Of a DNA stretch of 64,000 nucleotides, positions 1 through 9,270 are shown piece after piece; within the stretch, counting starts at the first letter, position 1; every line of letters begins with the position of its first letter. Source of the stretch: Paenibacillus hamazuiensis (GTDB lineage: Bacteria > Bacillota > Bacilli > Paenibacillales > NBRC-103111); assembly GCF_023276405.1 (NCBI RefSeq), contig NZ_JALRMO010000001.1, positions 3,100,001 through 3,164,000 on the forward strand. The letters run 5' to 3'. The notes below the pieces were generated by a model. It had not been told where the DNA came from, made no database searches, and was given only the letters and a program-made list of their open reading frames with translations. Position numbers and translations under genes: made by a program.

Positions 1-428
1 TGAATTTCGCTCAGTTCCGCTCCTTCCTGAACATGACCGTCTCCTCCCATCATCAAATCGGCAATCACCTGGGCATCTCTTGTTTTAATTACAAGCAGGT
101 TGATGCCGTCGAACCCGTCCACATAATTGACATGAACGGCGACATGAGGTTTCGGAAACTCCTTGTGCAGCTCTTCCTGAGCGATAATGGAAACTTTCGG
201 CGTTGTGATATCGACTTTTTTGCCAAGCAAGGTAGACAAAGCCGTAGCCGCGCTTCCGAATGTGATGTTGCCTATTTCCCCTAAAGCATCCTGCTCCAAC
301 GAGGACAAATAGCTGTCGATGCTCAGACCGAACGAACCTTGCCCGCCGCCGTCACCGCTATCCTCCGACGTCTGCCGAAGCAAGGCGTCGATCTCCTCTT
401 GTGACAAATAATCTTTATTATTCGTCAT
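1..428 (-). CDS. fliY: Flagellar motor switch protein FliY, N-terminal part (truncated by window edge)
   Basis: Only the first ~142 residues are present; the gene runs off the left edge. FliY is the FliN-type component of the switch (C-ring) in Firmicutes and also acts as a CheY-P phosphatase. The N-terminus carries the CheY-P-binding peptide LSQEEIDALLRQ (residues 8-19), as in FliM. It is followed by a CheC-like segment containing GEIGNITFGSAATAL and a second hydrophobic alpha/beta stretch. The ATG at 428 overlaps the fliM stop by 11 bases, implying translational coupling inside the fla/che operon. The C-terminal FliN domain cannot be checked here. Confidence 0.93.
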   Translation of the reverse strand, partial: MTNNKDYLSQEEIDALLRQTSEDSGDGGGQGSFGLSIDSYLSSLEQDALGEIGNITFGSAATALSTLLGKKVDITTPKVSIIAQEELHKEFPKPHVAVHVNYVDGFDGINLLVIKTRDAQVIADLMMGGDGHVQEGAELSEI

Positions 429-1416
429 GTTCTTCTGCTCCTTCGTGGATAATTTCGGCGATCTGCACGGCCATTTTGCCTCTTGCAGTACCCGGGCTGC
501 CTCTGAACTTCAATTTTTCTCCCAATTTGATATCAAGCAGCTCATCCACTGGTTTATTTAATGAAATGACATCTCCGACGGACAAATTCAAAAATTCGTG
601 CACGGAAATGACAGAATTGCCGAGCTCGGCGATTATCGGCAGCTTGGCTTTATGCAGCCGTGATTGCAATGCGGTAATTTCCTCCGGAGCTCTCGTTTTT
701 TTCTGAGAAACGAACCAGTGGTGTACCGACAATCTGGGCATAATCGGCTCAATGACGACATGAGGGATACAAAGGTTGATCATGCCGGTCGTATCGCCGA
801 TTTTCGTGCTGAGCGAAATCAGAGCAATCGTTTCGTTGGGCGATACGATTTGCATGAACTGAGGGTTCGTCTCCAGCGCCTCGAGCCGGGGGGAAAGGTC
901 TATGACCGTTTTCCAGGCTTCCTGCAAGCTTTCAAAAGCTCTGCTGAATATACGCTCCATGACGATAGTTTCAATTTCAGTCAGAGCGGTAATCTTTGAC
1001 GGCGACGTGCCCGAACCTCCGAGCAGCCGATCCAGCATGGCAAAAGCCACATTCGGGTGAACCTCCAGAACCATCCTTCCTTCAAGCGGCTCGGCCTCGA
1101 AAATATTCAAGATCGTCATCTTCGGAATGGAACGGATAAATTCGTCGTAAGGCAGCTGTTCCACTTGAACGACATTGATTTGTACGAATGTGCGGAGCTG
1201 CGCCGAAAAATACGTCGTTAAATAACGGGCAAAATTTTCATGGATTCTGGTTAAACTGCGGATGTGGTCTTTTGAAAATCGAACCGCTCTTTTAAAATCG
1301 TACGCACGGACCTTCTTCTGCGTCTCTTCTTTTTTCAGTTCTTCCGCATCCATTTCACCGGAAGAAAGCGCAGCAAGCAAGGCGTCTATCTCGTTCTGTG
1401 AAAGTACATCTACCAT
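418..1416 (-). CDS. fliM: Flagellar motor switch protein FliM
   Basis: 332 residues, the normal family length. FliM links the C-ring to FliG and binds CheY-P to switch rotation. The N-terminal CheY-P-binding motif LSQNEIDALLAAL (residues 5-17) is intact. The middle CheC-like domain follows (about 45-235), then the C-terminal SpoA/FliN-like domain (about 250-325, ending in GKMAVQIAEII). The ATG at 1416 follows an AAAGGGGGTGA ribosome-binding site. It lies between fliL and fliY in the usual fla/che order. Confidence 0.97.
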   Translation of the reverse strand: MVDVLSQNEIDALLAALSSGEMDAEELKKEETQKKVRAYDFKRAVRFSKDHIRSLTRIHENFARYLTTYFSAQLRTFVQINVVQVEQLPYDEFIRSIPKMTILNIFEAEPLEGRMVLEVHPNVAFAMLDRLLGGSGTSPSKITALTEIETIVMERIFSRAFESLQEAWKTVIDLSPRLEALETNPQFMQIVSPNETIALISLSTKIGDTTGMINLCIPHVVIEPIMPRLSVHHWFVSQKKTRAPEEITALQSRLHKAKLPIIAELGNSVISVHEFLNLSVGDVISLNKPVDELLDIKLGEKLKFRGSPGTARGKMAVQIAEIIHEGAEEHDE

Positions 1417-1459
1417 ATAGAGTCACCCCCTTTAAAGCCAATTGAAAAACATGGAACCG

Positions 1460-1936
1460 TTACTGCAGCACTTTATCGGTAATCCATATTTGGACTAACT
1501 TGCCCTGCGTAAGCAAAGGGTTCATCTTGTTCATCAAAACGGCGTTTAACTGATCGGCGCCTTTGCTTCCTTGAATTTGTTCAACAGTCATGTCAGCCAA
1601 CGTCTGGATAATGATCGCTTTCATTTTAAAGTCGAGCTTCTCAAATTCGTCTTTCGCTTTTTTGTTTTCGAGTTCGAACGCGAAGCTCGCTTTAATAAAT
1701 TTGTCGTTTCCGGATAAATTGGTCAAAATATCTTTAATGATTACCGTATTTTCCTTCGATTCGTCCGCTGTCAGCTTTTTGGCAGGCTTTACTTCCTTTA
1801 CGGAAGTTTGCGCCGCTTCCTGCGGGCTCTGCGTAGATTTCTCCATGTAGTTCCATAAAACAAAAGCAGCAGTCAAAATCAAGGTTATAGCAATCAATAT
1901 GGCGATCACCATAATAAATACTTTACTTTTAAGCAA
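1460..1936 (-). CDS. fliL: Flagellar basal-body-associated protein FliL
   Basis: 158 residues. A short cytoplasmic tail is followed by one membrane helix (about residues 8-30, VFIMVIAILIAITLILTAAF), then a charged linker and the periplasm-facing stomatin-like FliL domain. FliL surrounds the stators and supports torque and stator stability. The start is TTG at 1936, abutting the flbD stop. Its ribosome-binding site GGAGGGG lies inside the end of flbD, so the two are probably coupled. Confidence 0.93.
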   Translation of the reverse strand: MLKSKVFIMVIAILIAITLILTAAFVLWNYMEKSTQSPQEAAQTSVKEVKPAKKLTADESKENTVIIKDILTNLSGNDKFIKASFAFELENKKAKDEFEKLDFKMKAIIIQTLADMTVEQIQGSKGADQLNAVLMNKMNPLLTQGKLVQIWITDKVLQ

Positions 1937-2158
1937 CTACAACCCCTCCGAATCCAAGCTCTTGATCGTTGCATTGACGGCTCCGATCGACTGCATGTAG
2001 TTGTGCACTAAGCTTACCACATCGCTCATCTTTTCGAGAACAATTATTTTTTTTCCGTTGGTTAACGTAATCATCGTATCCGGGGTCTCTTCGATCGATT
2101 CTATCAATATGGCGTTGATCACGATTTTTTTGCCATTGAGGCGGCTTACGGATATCAT
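1937..2158 (-). CDS. flbD: Flagellar protein FlbD (swrD/ylzI type)
   Basis: 73 residues of the small FlbD family: ISVSRLNGKKIVINAILIES at the N-terminus and GKKIIVLE centrally. Firmicute members (SwrD) boost flagellar motor power for swarming. It lies between the hook gene and fliL, its standard place. The ATG at 2158 follows GGAGGGTAC, and the stop abuts the TTG of fliL. Confidence 0.93.
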   Translation of the reverse strand: MISVSRLNGKKIVINAILIESIEETPDTMITLTNGKKIIVLEKMSDVVSLVHNYMQSIGAVNATIKSLDSEGL

Positions 2159-2214
2159 GTACCCTCCGTCTTTTACGAAAAAGTAGGGGGAGGCCTGGCT
2201 CCCCCACTATCGGA

Positions 2215-3063
2215 TTAGCGCTTCAGATTAACGACTTCCTGCAATACCTCGTCGGAGGTCGTAATAATACGCGAGTTCGCCTGGAAGCCGCGCTGAGCGA
2301 CGATCATTTCAGTGAATTCGGCGGTCAGGTCCACGTTCGACATCTCCAGCTGGCCGGAGATGATGGCACCTGTACCCAATGTAGCGTTATTAGCCGTCCA
2401 GTTACCCCATCCATCAGCTACGGTTGCAAAAGTATCGCTGTTCATCGAGTTTGGAGTCGTCCGATACAGGTTTCCGCCGATTTTCTCCAAACCGGACGGA
2501 TTCGATACTTTGACTACAGCAATGAACCTCCCGGTAGGATTCGAATTTCCTTGATCATCCACCGTAATGATTTCGCCGGAGTTCGAGATCGAATAGGCGG
2601 TGACAGGAGCAAAATCATCCAAATCGATGGTTCCGCCGTCACTGTCTAATACAAACATGCCGTCAGCGGTAACCAGCTGATTATTGGCGTCGACAATGAA
2701 ATTGCCCGCGCGGGTTAAATATGGCTCCGTTTGTGCTGCATCGCCTTTGACTGCAAAAAATCCGTCACCGTCGATGCGCAGGTCCGTCGGCACGTTAGTG
2801 GTCATCGCACTGCCGGGAGTATGAATGGTATCGATCGCCGAAACCGAAACCCCCAGACCGATTTGCTTCGCATTGACTCCGCCTCTGTCGCCATTAACAG
2901 ATGCTGAAACACCGGAAATCGTCTGACTCATAATATCTTTAAACATAACCCTGCCGGCTTTGAAACCAACCGTGTTGACGTTAGCGATATTATTGCCGAT
3001 GACGTCCAATTTCGTTTGAAAACCTCTCATGCCGGATACGCCCGAATAAAGGGATCTTAGCAT
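2215..3063 (-). CDS. flgE: Flagellar hook / hook-basal body protein (FlgE/FlgG family)
   Basis: 282 residues. Begins MLRSLYSGVSGM and carries the rod/hook signature NNIANVNTVGFKAGR (about residues 28-42), a central beta-rich variable region, and a C-terminal coiled coil (LTAEFTEMIVAQRGFQANS) that polymerises in the channel. The position downstream of flgD and its length match the protein called FlgE in Bacillus; many pipelines name such short hook proteins FlgG, so the symbol is the uncertain part. The ATG at 3063 has GGAGGAATTG upstream. Confidence 0.9.
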   Translation of the reverse strand: MLRSLYSGVSGMRGFQTKLDVIGNNIANVNTVGFKAGRVMFKDIMSQTISGVSASVNGDRGGVNAKQIGLGVSVSAIDTIHTPGSAMTTNVPTDLRIDGDGFFAVKGDAAQTEPYLTRAGNFIVDANNQLVTADGMFVLDSDGGTIDLDDFAPVTAYSISNSGEIITVDDQGNSNPTGRFIAVVKVSNPSGLEKIGGNLYRTTPNSMNSDTFATVADGWGNWTANNATLGTGAIISGQLEMSNVDLTAEFTEMIVAQRGFQANSRIITTSDEVLQEVVNLKR

Positions 3064-3175
3064 CTACACAATTCCTCCTTGGAATGTTGCTGACGAATGG
3101 AAAATGATGAACTGCTTCAGTCGGTCGGCAGTTCGGTACAGGCTTTCCGGGTCGGGCCAGCCTATATAATGCGAT

Positions 3176-3559
3176 TTACGAAATGATGACCGCACTATCG
3201 ATTTGCGTAAACACGTTGTCTTTCATGGACGAACCGTCCAGCGCCGTGACGACGGTACGGTTCTTGATGTTGACGATAAGGGCCATATCATTAAGCAGCA
3301 TAAGCGAATCTTTGGCGCCTTTGGCCGCAGCTTTATCGATCGCCGATTCAATTTTCGCCAGCTGCTCGGGCTTCAGCTGTATTCCCCTTTGCTGCAGCCT
3401 CACTTCGGCATGATGACTGAAACGGACGAGCGAATCCTGGAGTAAGTTTTGGAACGACTTGCCCGTGTTCGCGGCGTTTTCTTGACCCGAAATCCGTTTT
3501 GTTGAAGCAGGCGGTCTGGCATTGGGATATAAATGTCCTACAGATATGCGCTCGGTCAT
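3176..3559 (-). CDS. Flagellar operon protein, TIGR02530 type
   Basis: 127 residues. Matches the small conserved flagellar operon family found between flgD and the hook gene in Firmicutes (FSHHAEVRLQQRGIQL in the middle, then LIVNIKNRTVVTALDG). Its molecular role is not established; the context suggests a part in hook assembly or export. The ATG overlaps the flgD stop in an ATGA arrangement, so it is translationally coupled. No signal peptide or membrane segment. Confidence 0.88.
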   Translation of the reverse strand: MTERISVGHLYPNARPPASTKRISGQENAANTGKSFQNLLQDSLVRFSHHAEVRLQQRGIQLKPEQLAKIESAIDKAAAKGAKDSLMLLNDMALIVNIKNRTVVTALDGSSMKDNVFTQIDSAVIIS

Positions 3560-4008
3560 TGTCCTTCCCCTGCATTCGCGATTTTAGTAATCTGTTCCAG
3601 AGGAATTTTCTCCCCCTTCACTTCCGCGGATTGGACTCCGTCTTTTACCGAAATGGATTCCACGACACCGCTTTTGGTCACCGTCTGCCCGTTGCTGTCC
3701 TTTAATGTCCAAGCAATCTCTTTGCCGATAAGACTGGAGGCAAATCCTAAAGATTGACGCAGCAGCTTCATTTCGTTGCTCATATTGGTCAACTGCTCAA
3801 CGGATGTGAACTGAGCCATTTGGGCAATAAATTCCTTATCCTGGAGCGGCTGCGACGGATCCTGATTTTTAAGCTGTGTAATCAGGATTTTCAAGAAAGC
3901 GTCCTGACCAAGCGAGTTTTTGTCTTTTTCCGTTGAAGTGCCTGCGTTGGCGACGTTCGTTTTGGAGTAATAAGGCCAAACGTTTTTCGTGCTGATCGCG
4001 TCAGACAA
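3556..4008 (-). CDS. flgD: Flagellar hook assembly (hook-cap) protein FlgD
   Basis: FlgD caps the growing hook and is needed to add hook subunits. The diagnostic N-terminal part is present: LGQDAFLKILITQLKNQDP, followed by DKEFIAQMAQFTSVEQLTNM. I place the start at TTG 4008 (150 residues). The GGAGG lies eight bases upstream of it, whereas the in-frame GTG at 4017 sits almost on the Shine-Dalgarno sequence. It lies between fliK and the TIGR02530 gene. The short form lacks the Ig-like C-terminal domains of enterobacterial FlgD, as is usual in Bacilli. Confidence 0.92.
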   Translation of the reverse strand: MSDAISTKNVWPYYSKTNVANAGTSTEKDKNSLGQDAFLKILITQLKNQDPSQPLQDKEFIAQMAQFTSVEQLTNMSNEMKLLRQSLGFASSLIGKEIAWTLKDSNGQTVTKSGVVESISVKDGVQSAEVKGEKIPLEQITKIANAGEGQ

Positions 4009-4047
4009 TCGTTTCACCTCCTGCCGGTTAAATCATTACTACCATTA

Positions 4048-5694
4048 TTATGCCGTTACATCGATAGTGCCGTTATCCAATGTCCCTGATACGGAACCGG
4101 TCACGCTTTGAACAGCTTCATCAGCCGCCGCCTCAAATCCGGAGCCTGATTTATTGCCTTTGGATTGACGACCGGATTGCTGCTGCGATTGCTGTCCGCG
4201 CGAATCCTGGAACATGCCGGATTGCAGATTCGGGCTTTGGCTCACTTCCAGCTTATCCACCGCAATCCCTTGGCTTTGCAGGTTCGTTCTGAGCTGGCTG
4301 AGCTGGCTCTCGAGCATTTCCTTGCCTGCCACGGTATCGGCCATAAATTGGGCTACCACCTGCCCGTTATGTACGGTAATTTTCACATCGACATGACCGA
4401 GATGCTCAGGTGCCAGCGAAATTTTTGCTTCCGATAAACCGTTAGCCAACGTCACCCGCAAGTTTTTAACGACAAACTGGGTCATCTCTTCGGAGAAACG
4501 CTGAACGGGCACCGGCTGAGCTGGCAGCTTAACCGAGTTATCCTTCGGATTCAACGTTTTCAAAAGATCGTGCACTTGAACCGAAGGAGTCGAAGTAACC
4601 GTCTCTTCGTTAGCCGAAGAAGATTGGGGTTCGTCATCTCCTTGAGCAATGACATGCTTGATCATCGGGTTGGACAAAAGTGCTTTAGCGGCAAGCAGCT
4701 CTAATTTCGATTTGGGGACTGCCGCAGTCACGACGTTCTCAACGACCACATCGCTATTCTCCGAATCGTTGCTGAGAAGAGCCTCCACCGGTGCGGCATG
4801 CTTGCTTTGTCCTCTTGCCGTTACGACCGGTTTGCCCACTTCCGGCTTCGCTTGCGCAATTGCGCTTGAAACCGTCGGATCCGCGGAAATTTTGACATTG
4901 TCGGAGCTGCCGTTAACGCCGGAAGGCTCCGTTATTTTCGCGTCCTGACCCGCATTCTTTATCGACGCAACTGCTTTCTGTAGTTCAGCGCTTAATTGCG
5001 TCACTTCTGCGCGATCGGCAGTAAAGGGAAGTACCGCAGATAATACCGTCAGCAGTTCTTTTGCATCCTGAACTTGAAACTTTTGGCCTGCCGCTTGCCC
5101 AGATATCGTCTTGTCCGTGGCGGATTTCGCATCGGGAAGCTGCTGGTGCAAAGGTACGAACAGGTCGCTGTCGAGCGGTTCCGGCAGCACGGCCAAGTCT
5201 CCCGTTTGAAGCGGATCGACCAAAGTCGGTGCATCTTCCGAATCTTTCAACGTCTCCTGGTCAGGCAGCTCGGCGGACGGAGTTTGCGGCAGGACCAGCA
5301 AAAACATTTGAATTTGCGCAAGAAGCTGCTGCATGCCGTCGCTCGAAACAAGCTGCTCAGCCTGATCCTGATCGCCTTGGAGTGCTTCCAGAAGCTTGGC
5401 TATCCCCGCTTCCATCTGCGGAATGCTTACCTGCTGGTCGGCTGAAACATCCTTCACATTAGGCAAAATCGCGCTGACCAATTGAATCAGTTCCGGCATC
5501 GATAAATTGCCTAGCGCCGTTTGCGGATCTCCATTGCCCGCCATCAGTGCGTTCAGTGCGCTTAAAAAACCGCCATTTTGTCCGTTGTTCATGATGTCGG
5601 CTGCGCTCGCCGCCGGCTTGCCTCCGCCGGCGGAACCCCCGCCGGTTACGGCTGTCGGAGCTGCGGGCATTGATGTTTGCATTTGAATATCCAT
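4048..5694 (-). CDS. fliK: Flagellar hook-length control protein FliK
   Basis: 548 residues. A long, low-complexity N-terminal 'ruler' region rich in Gln, Ser and Ala comes first. The conserved C-terminal domain (about 395-485) follows, with the motif LAPEHLGHVDVKITV and then VVAQFMADT, which interacts with FlhB to switch export specificity. The tail is Gln/Ser/Gly-rich. Gene order fliJ-ylxF-fliK-flgD is standard. The ATG at 5694 is preceded by AAAGGAGGTGAAC, with slightly long spacing. Confidence 0.9.
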   Translation of the reverse strand: MDIQMQTSMPAAPTAVTGGGSAGGGKPAASAADIMNNGQNGGFLSALNALMAGNGDPQTALGNLSMPELIQLVSAILPNVKDVSADQQVSIPQMEAGIAKLLEALQGDQDQAEQLVSSDGMQQLLAQIQMFLLVLPQTPSAELPDQETLKDSEDAPTLVDPLQTGDLAVLPEPLDSDLFVPLHQQLPDAKSATDKTISGQAAGQKFQVQDAKELLTVLSAVLPFTADRAEVTQLSAELQKAVASIKNAGQDAKITEPSGVNGSSDNVKISADPTVSSAIAQAKPEVGKPVVTARGQSKHAAPVEALLSNDSENSDVVVENVVTAAVPKSKLELLAAKALLSNPMIKHVIAQGDDEPQSSSANEETVTSTPSVQVHDLLKTLNPKDNSVKLPAQPVPVQRFSEEMTQFVVKNLRVTLANGLSEAKISLAPEHLGHVDVKITVHNGQVVAQFMADTVAGKEMLESQLSQLRTNLQSQGIAVDKLEVSQSPNLQSGMFQDSRGQQSQQQSGRQSKGNKSGSGFEAAADEAVQSVTGSVSGTLDNGTIDVTA

Positions 5695-5724
5695 CGTTTA
5701 TTGTTCACCTCCTTTCAAGTGTTG

Positions 5725-6642
5725 TTATTGAGCCAGTCTGGCCGAAATAAGCGCTGCGGTTTCTTTGGAAATATCGGCCATGGCGGCGATGATTTTAGAA
5801 CGTCCCTGACTATCCATCGAACTGAGAATCGAGATGACTTTGTCCGGGTTGCTGTTTTGCATTTCCAGCAGCACCGTTGCAGAGCTTTTCGGTGTCATGT
5901 TCGCGAAAGTGGAACCAAGATCGTCTTTGGACAGCTTTTGCGTCGATTTGTTCGCCGCTTCGTTCTGCTTCAACCGCTCTTGCAATGCGGCGATTTCCCG
6001 ATCCTTCACGGAAACCTGATCCTTCAGCATGATCGAAGCGTCCGCCGCTTTTTTGGCGTCCATCTTCTCGAGGATTTTCACCCGATCGTCCTGTTTCATC
6101 ATGCTGAGCACAAGCACCTGCTCCTGCGGCGTCAAATTTTCAATTATCGGCGCCGATTTGCTCGGATTCATTTTCGCATACAGGGATGCGAGCTGCTGGA
6201 TTTGGGTGGCATATTCATCGTCGCTTTGCGTCTTTTGCTTAACTTTGTCATCCAGCGAGCTACTTTTCGCCTGCAGGTCCTTGATCGTTTGATCGCGCTG
6301 CCGAATCGCCTCTTCCGCCTTTTGCAGCTCCGCATCCTTCTCCGCAAGCTTCTGGTTGACCAGCGCCGACATTTGATCCTGAGACTGCGCCTTGTCTTCC
6401 GTCTGCTGCTGGCTGTTTGCCGCCGTCTTGGAGTCGGCATTCGTTTTGGGTGCGGGAAGCACTTTGCTAAGTCCGGGAATTTTTTCTGCTGCCTTCAGCA
6501 CATCACCTTTAATATCGTAGCCGAAAATCGTGAGCAAAACCCCGAGCAGTACGGCCGTAAACACAAACGGAATGAGAAACCATATCAAGAAACGTTCAAA
6601 TGCACTGTATGACGATGAATTTTCCACATCCGCGTTTGCCAT
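5725..6642 (-). CDS. MotE/YlxF-like protein with MgtE-N-like domain
   Basis: About 305 residues. One N-terminal membrane helix (FLIWFLIPFVFTAVLLGVLL), then a long coiled coil (about residues 90-150). Two helical repeats resembling the MgtE intracellular N domain follow (ASLYAKMNPSKSAPIIENL and STFANMTPKSSATVLLEM). Its place between fliJ and fliK matches B. subtilis YlxF; the proteobacterial relative MotE is a chaperone for MotC. The start is ATG 6642, with GAGGTG six bases upstream, rather than the in-frame GTG nine bases earlier. Function in this organism is inferred. Confidence 0.85.
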   Translation of the reverse strand: MANADVENSSSYSAFERFLIWFLIPFVFTAVLLGVLLTIFGYDIKGDVLKAAEKIPGLSKVLPAPKTNADSKTAANSQQQTEDKAQSQDQMSALVNQKLAEKDAELQKAEEAIRQRDQTIKDLQAKSSSLDDKVKQKTQSDDEYATQIQQLASLYAKMNPSKSAPIIENLTPQEQVLVLSMMKQDDRVKILEKMDAKKAADASIMLKDQVSVKDREIAALQERLKQNEAANKSTQKLSKDDLGSTFANMTPKSSATVLLEMQNSNPDKVISILSSMDSQGRSKIIAAMADISKETAALISARLAQ

Positions 6643-6675
6643 TCTCTTCACCTCTTGGGCACTTCAATTGTGATG

Positions 6676-7116
6676 CTACAACATCCTTTGAAATCGATTC
6701 GTGGCCATTTCGTCCAAGGCTTGCTGTTCCTGTTTCATCAGCTTCTCCGTAAAATTTCGGAAAGCCTTTTCCTTCGCCTTGTTCCAAACTTTCTCTTCCA
6801 CCATTTTGTCCGTCAAATGCTCCTGCTTCGTTAAAACGACCTTTTGCGCCTGCTCCACGTGCTCGTTTTTCAAAACGATTTGTTGATCGATGTGATCCAC
6901 GTAATGCTGCAGCAGCTTAAGCTGGGAAATCGTCGTTTTTCCGGCAGTTACGGCAAAAAGCTCCTGCTGCATCTCCTCTTTGGCGGAATGCAGGCTCGCG
7001 AGAGATTCTTTTTCGGAATTGAGCTGGCCGATGGCTTGGGATAATACCCATTCGGCTTGCGTTCTTTCGTTGTTTTTCAAATCGACGATTTTTTGAAAAG
7101 CATACTGAAAACGCAT
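6676..7116 (-). CDS. fliJ: Flagellar export chaperone FliJ
   Basis: 146 residues, almost entirely alpha-helical coiled coil (starts MRFQYAFQKIVDLKNNERTQ), as expected for FliJ. FliJ forms the central stalk of the FliI ATPase ring and escorts chaperones to the export gate. It lies directly downstream of fliI with nine bases between, in the canonical fliH-fliI-fliJ order. Confidence 0.92.
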   Translation of the reverse strand: MRFQYAFQKIVDLKNNERTQAEWVLSQAIGQLNSEKESLASLHSAKEEMQQELFAVTAGKTTISQLKLLQHYVDHIDQQIVLKNEHVEQAQKVVLTKQEHLTDKMVEEKVWNKAKEKAFRNFTEKLMKQEQQALDEMATNRFQRML

Positions 7117-7125
7117 CGGCTTTCA

Positions 7126-8448
7126 TCATCCCCTGTAAAATTCTGCGATTAATCGTTCGACCGCTTCGGTATAAGTCAACTTTTCGTCTACTCGCTGCTT
7201 GGTGTAATCCCAAATGGATTGGATATATTCCATAGAAAGGTCGATCTCCGGATTCGAACCTTTTTGGTACGCCCCTATATTAATGAGATCTTCCGAATCC
7301 TTGTAAATGGAAAGCAGCCTCTTCAGATTTTCCGCAGCAAACTGCTGCTCCTTAGGAACGATCTCCTTCATCACCCGGCTTACGCTCGCGAGTACGTCAA
7401 TGGCCGGATAGTGACCTCTGTGGGCGATATTGCGGTTCAATACGATGTGTCCGTCCAAAATGCCGCGAACGGCATCGGCTATAGGTTCATTCATATCATC
7501 GCCGTCCACAAGCACGGTATAAAACGCGGTAATCGATCCTTTCGGCCCGGTTCCCGAACGCTCCAGCAGCTTCGGCAGCATCGCAAACACCGAAGGCGTG
7601 TAACCTCGGGTAGCCGGCGGTTCGCCGACGGCAAGTCCGACTTCGCGCTGCGCCATGGCAAACCGGGTGACGGAGTCCATCATCAGCATGACATTGAGGC
7701 CGCGGTCCCGAAAATATTCGGCGATGCTGGTTGCGATCAGCGCCCCCTTGATGCGGATCAGCGCCGGCTGATCCGAGGTCGCCACGATGACGACCGAGCG
7801 AGCCAGCCCTTCGGGACCTAGATCCCGCTCGATAAAATCAAGCACCTCGCGCCCGCGTTCGCCAATGAGCGCGATTACGTTGACGTCGGCGGAAGTATTG
7901 CGGGCAATCATCCCCATCAGGGTGCTTTTGCCCACGCCGGAACCGGCGAATATACCGACGCGCTGCCCTTTGCCGATCGTAAGCAGCCCGTCGATGCAGC
8001 GGACGCCAACGCTGATCGGTTCCAGAACCCGCGGGCGCTTCAGCGGATTGCTCGGTGTGTTATTGGTCGAATAATGAGTCATACGCGACGGCAGGAACGT
8101 TCCGTCCAGCGGTTGTCCAAGCCCGTCGAGCACTTTACCGAGAAGCTCGTGTCCGACTTGCACCGTTAAAGTTCGCCCCGTTCCGACGACGTCGCAGCCG
8201 GGGCCGATCGAATGCAGCTCGCCAAGCGGCATCAAGATAACCTTGTTGTTTTTGAACCCGACCACTTCCGCTTTAAGCGGCTCCTGGGACTTAAACGGAT
8301 AGATGTAACAAACGTCGCCAACGCTCGCGTCGGGCCCTTCCGATTCCACAGTTAACCCGATGACCTGCGTGACCTTGCCGTTGACGCGGATAGGGTCGAC
8401 TTGGCGTAAATGTTCCAAATACTTGGAGGTTTGCGGAACACTAACCAT
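7126..8448 (-). CDS. fliI: Flagellum-specific export ATPase FliI
   Basis: 440 residues, homologous to the F1 beta subunit. Walker A GSGVGKST is at residues 169-176, and the Walker B region is MLMMDSVTRFA. The conserved GEPPATRGYTPSVFAMLPKLLERSG stretch is present. It energises type III export of flagellar substrates with FliH and FliJ at the base of the organelle. The ATG at 8448 is preceded by GAAGGGATG and lies three bases after the fliH stop. Confidence 0.97.
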   Translation of the reverse strand: MVSVPQTSKYLEHLRQVDPIRVNGKVTQVIGLTVESEGPDASVGDVCYIYPFKSQEPLKAEVVGFKNNKVILMPLGELHSIGPGCDVVGTGRTLTVQVGHELLGKVLDGLGQPLDGTFLPSRMTHYSTNNTPSNPLKRPRVLEPISVGVRCIDGLLTIGKGQRVGIFAGSGVGKSTLMGMIARNTSADVNVIALIGERGREVLDFIERDLGPEGLARSVVIVATSDQPALIRIKGALIATSIAEYFRDRGLNVMLMMDSVTRFAMAQREVGLAVGEPPATRGYTPSVFAMLPKLLERSGTGPKGSITAFYTVLVDGDDMNEPIADAVRGILDGHIVLNRNIAHRGHYPAIDVLASVSRVMKEIVPKEQQFAAENLKRLLSIYKDSEDLINIGAYQKGSNPEIDLSMEYIQSIWDYTKQRVDEKLTYTEAVERLIAEFYRG

Positions 8449-8451
8449 ACG

Positions 8452-9270
8452 TTACATCCCTTCGTTTCGGATAGCCAGCTGGCGAAGCGCGTTCTTGATT
8501 TCATGCAGCTGCGTGTCGATGCGGGCGTCGATGCTGCCGAAGGAAGATCGGACCACACAGCCGTGGTCGGCTACGCTGGCATCGGGTATAATTTGCAGCT
8601 CCGCCTGCGAGTCGATGTGCAAAACAAGCTCTTCGCGGGCATCTTGGATATATGAAAAATGCTGCGGCGACACGCACAAAGTAATGATTCCCTGTTCTTT
8701 CCGGCGAACCAGTATGCTGCGGACCAGATCGATCACCCATTCCTGCTCCAGCGTAAGCTGCCGTGCGATAATTTTTTCCGCGATAGCGCAGCTCAGCTCG
8801 ATCAGAAACGGTTCGGATTCCTGGATCAATTGTTCTTTTAATAGATAGGATTGCTCGAGCACGCTTTTGGCCTGGTCGATCATTTCTTGGAACTGGTCTC
8901 TCACCTGCTGCTCCGCTTGGAGCGTTCCTTGCTGGAAGCCTTGTTCGAAGCCCATTTGTTTGGCAAGCTCGATGTGCTCCTGGTCTTCGCTTCTGCGTTG
9001 ATCCCACCAAGCCCGGATCTCGGCTTCCGCCTGCTCCCTCATTGCGGCCGTTTCTTCCATGACGGTGCGTATTTGCTGCTCGGCAAACGCCTCGGCATCC
9101 TGCAAAATTTGTTCTTTCATCGCCTGGGCCTGCAGAACATCGGGATGTTCGTCCGGCGACGCTCCGGCGGATTCCGACTCTAAAGCGGAAAGAGACGGTT
9201 TAGGACCGCTCTCGACCAGCTTTTTGTCATCCAACGAAGTATACTGGAAAAATTTGATGACATTAGACAA
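8452..9270 (-). CDS. fliH: Flagellar assembly protein FliH
   Basis: About 272 residues. The N-terminal half is a Glu/Gln-rich coiled coil. The C-terminal half (about 150-272) is the V-type ATPase E-subunit-like domain that binds and regulates FliI. I choose TTG at 9270 as the start: the ribosome-binding site GGAGGGG is about nine bases upstream, and the resulting N-terminus SNVIKFFQYTSLDDKK resembles family members. The in-frame ATG at 9279 touches the Shine-Dalgarno sequence. The start overlaps the fliG stop by eight bases. Confidence 0.9.
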   Translation of the reverse strand: MSNVIKFFQYTSLDDKKLVESGPKPSLSALESESAGASPDEHPDVLQAQAMKEQILQDAEAFAEQQIRTVMEETAAMREQAEAEIRAWWDQRRSEDQEHIELAKQMGFEQGFQQGTLQAEQQVRDQFQEMIDQAKSVLEQSYLLKEQLIQESEPFLIELSCAIAEKIIARQLTLEQEWVIDLVRSILVRRKEQGIITLCVSPQHFSYIQDAREELVLHIDSQAELQIIPDASVADHGCVVRSSFGSIDARIDTQLHEIKNALRQLAIRNEGM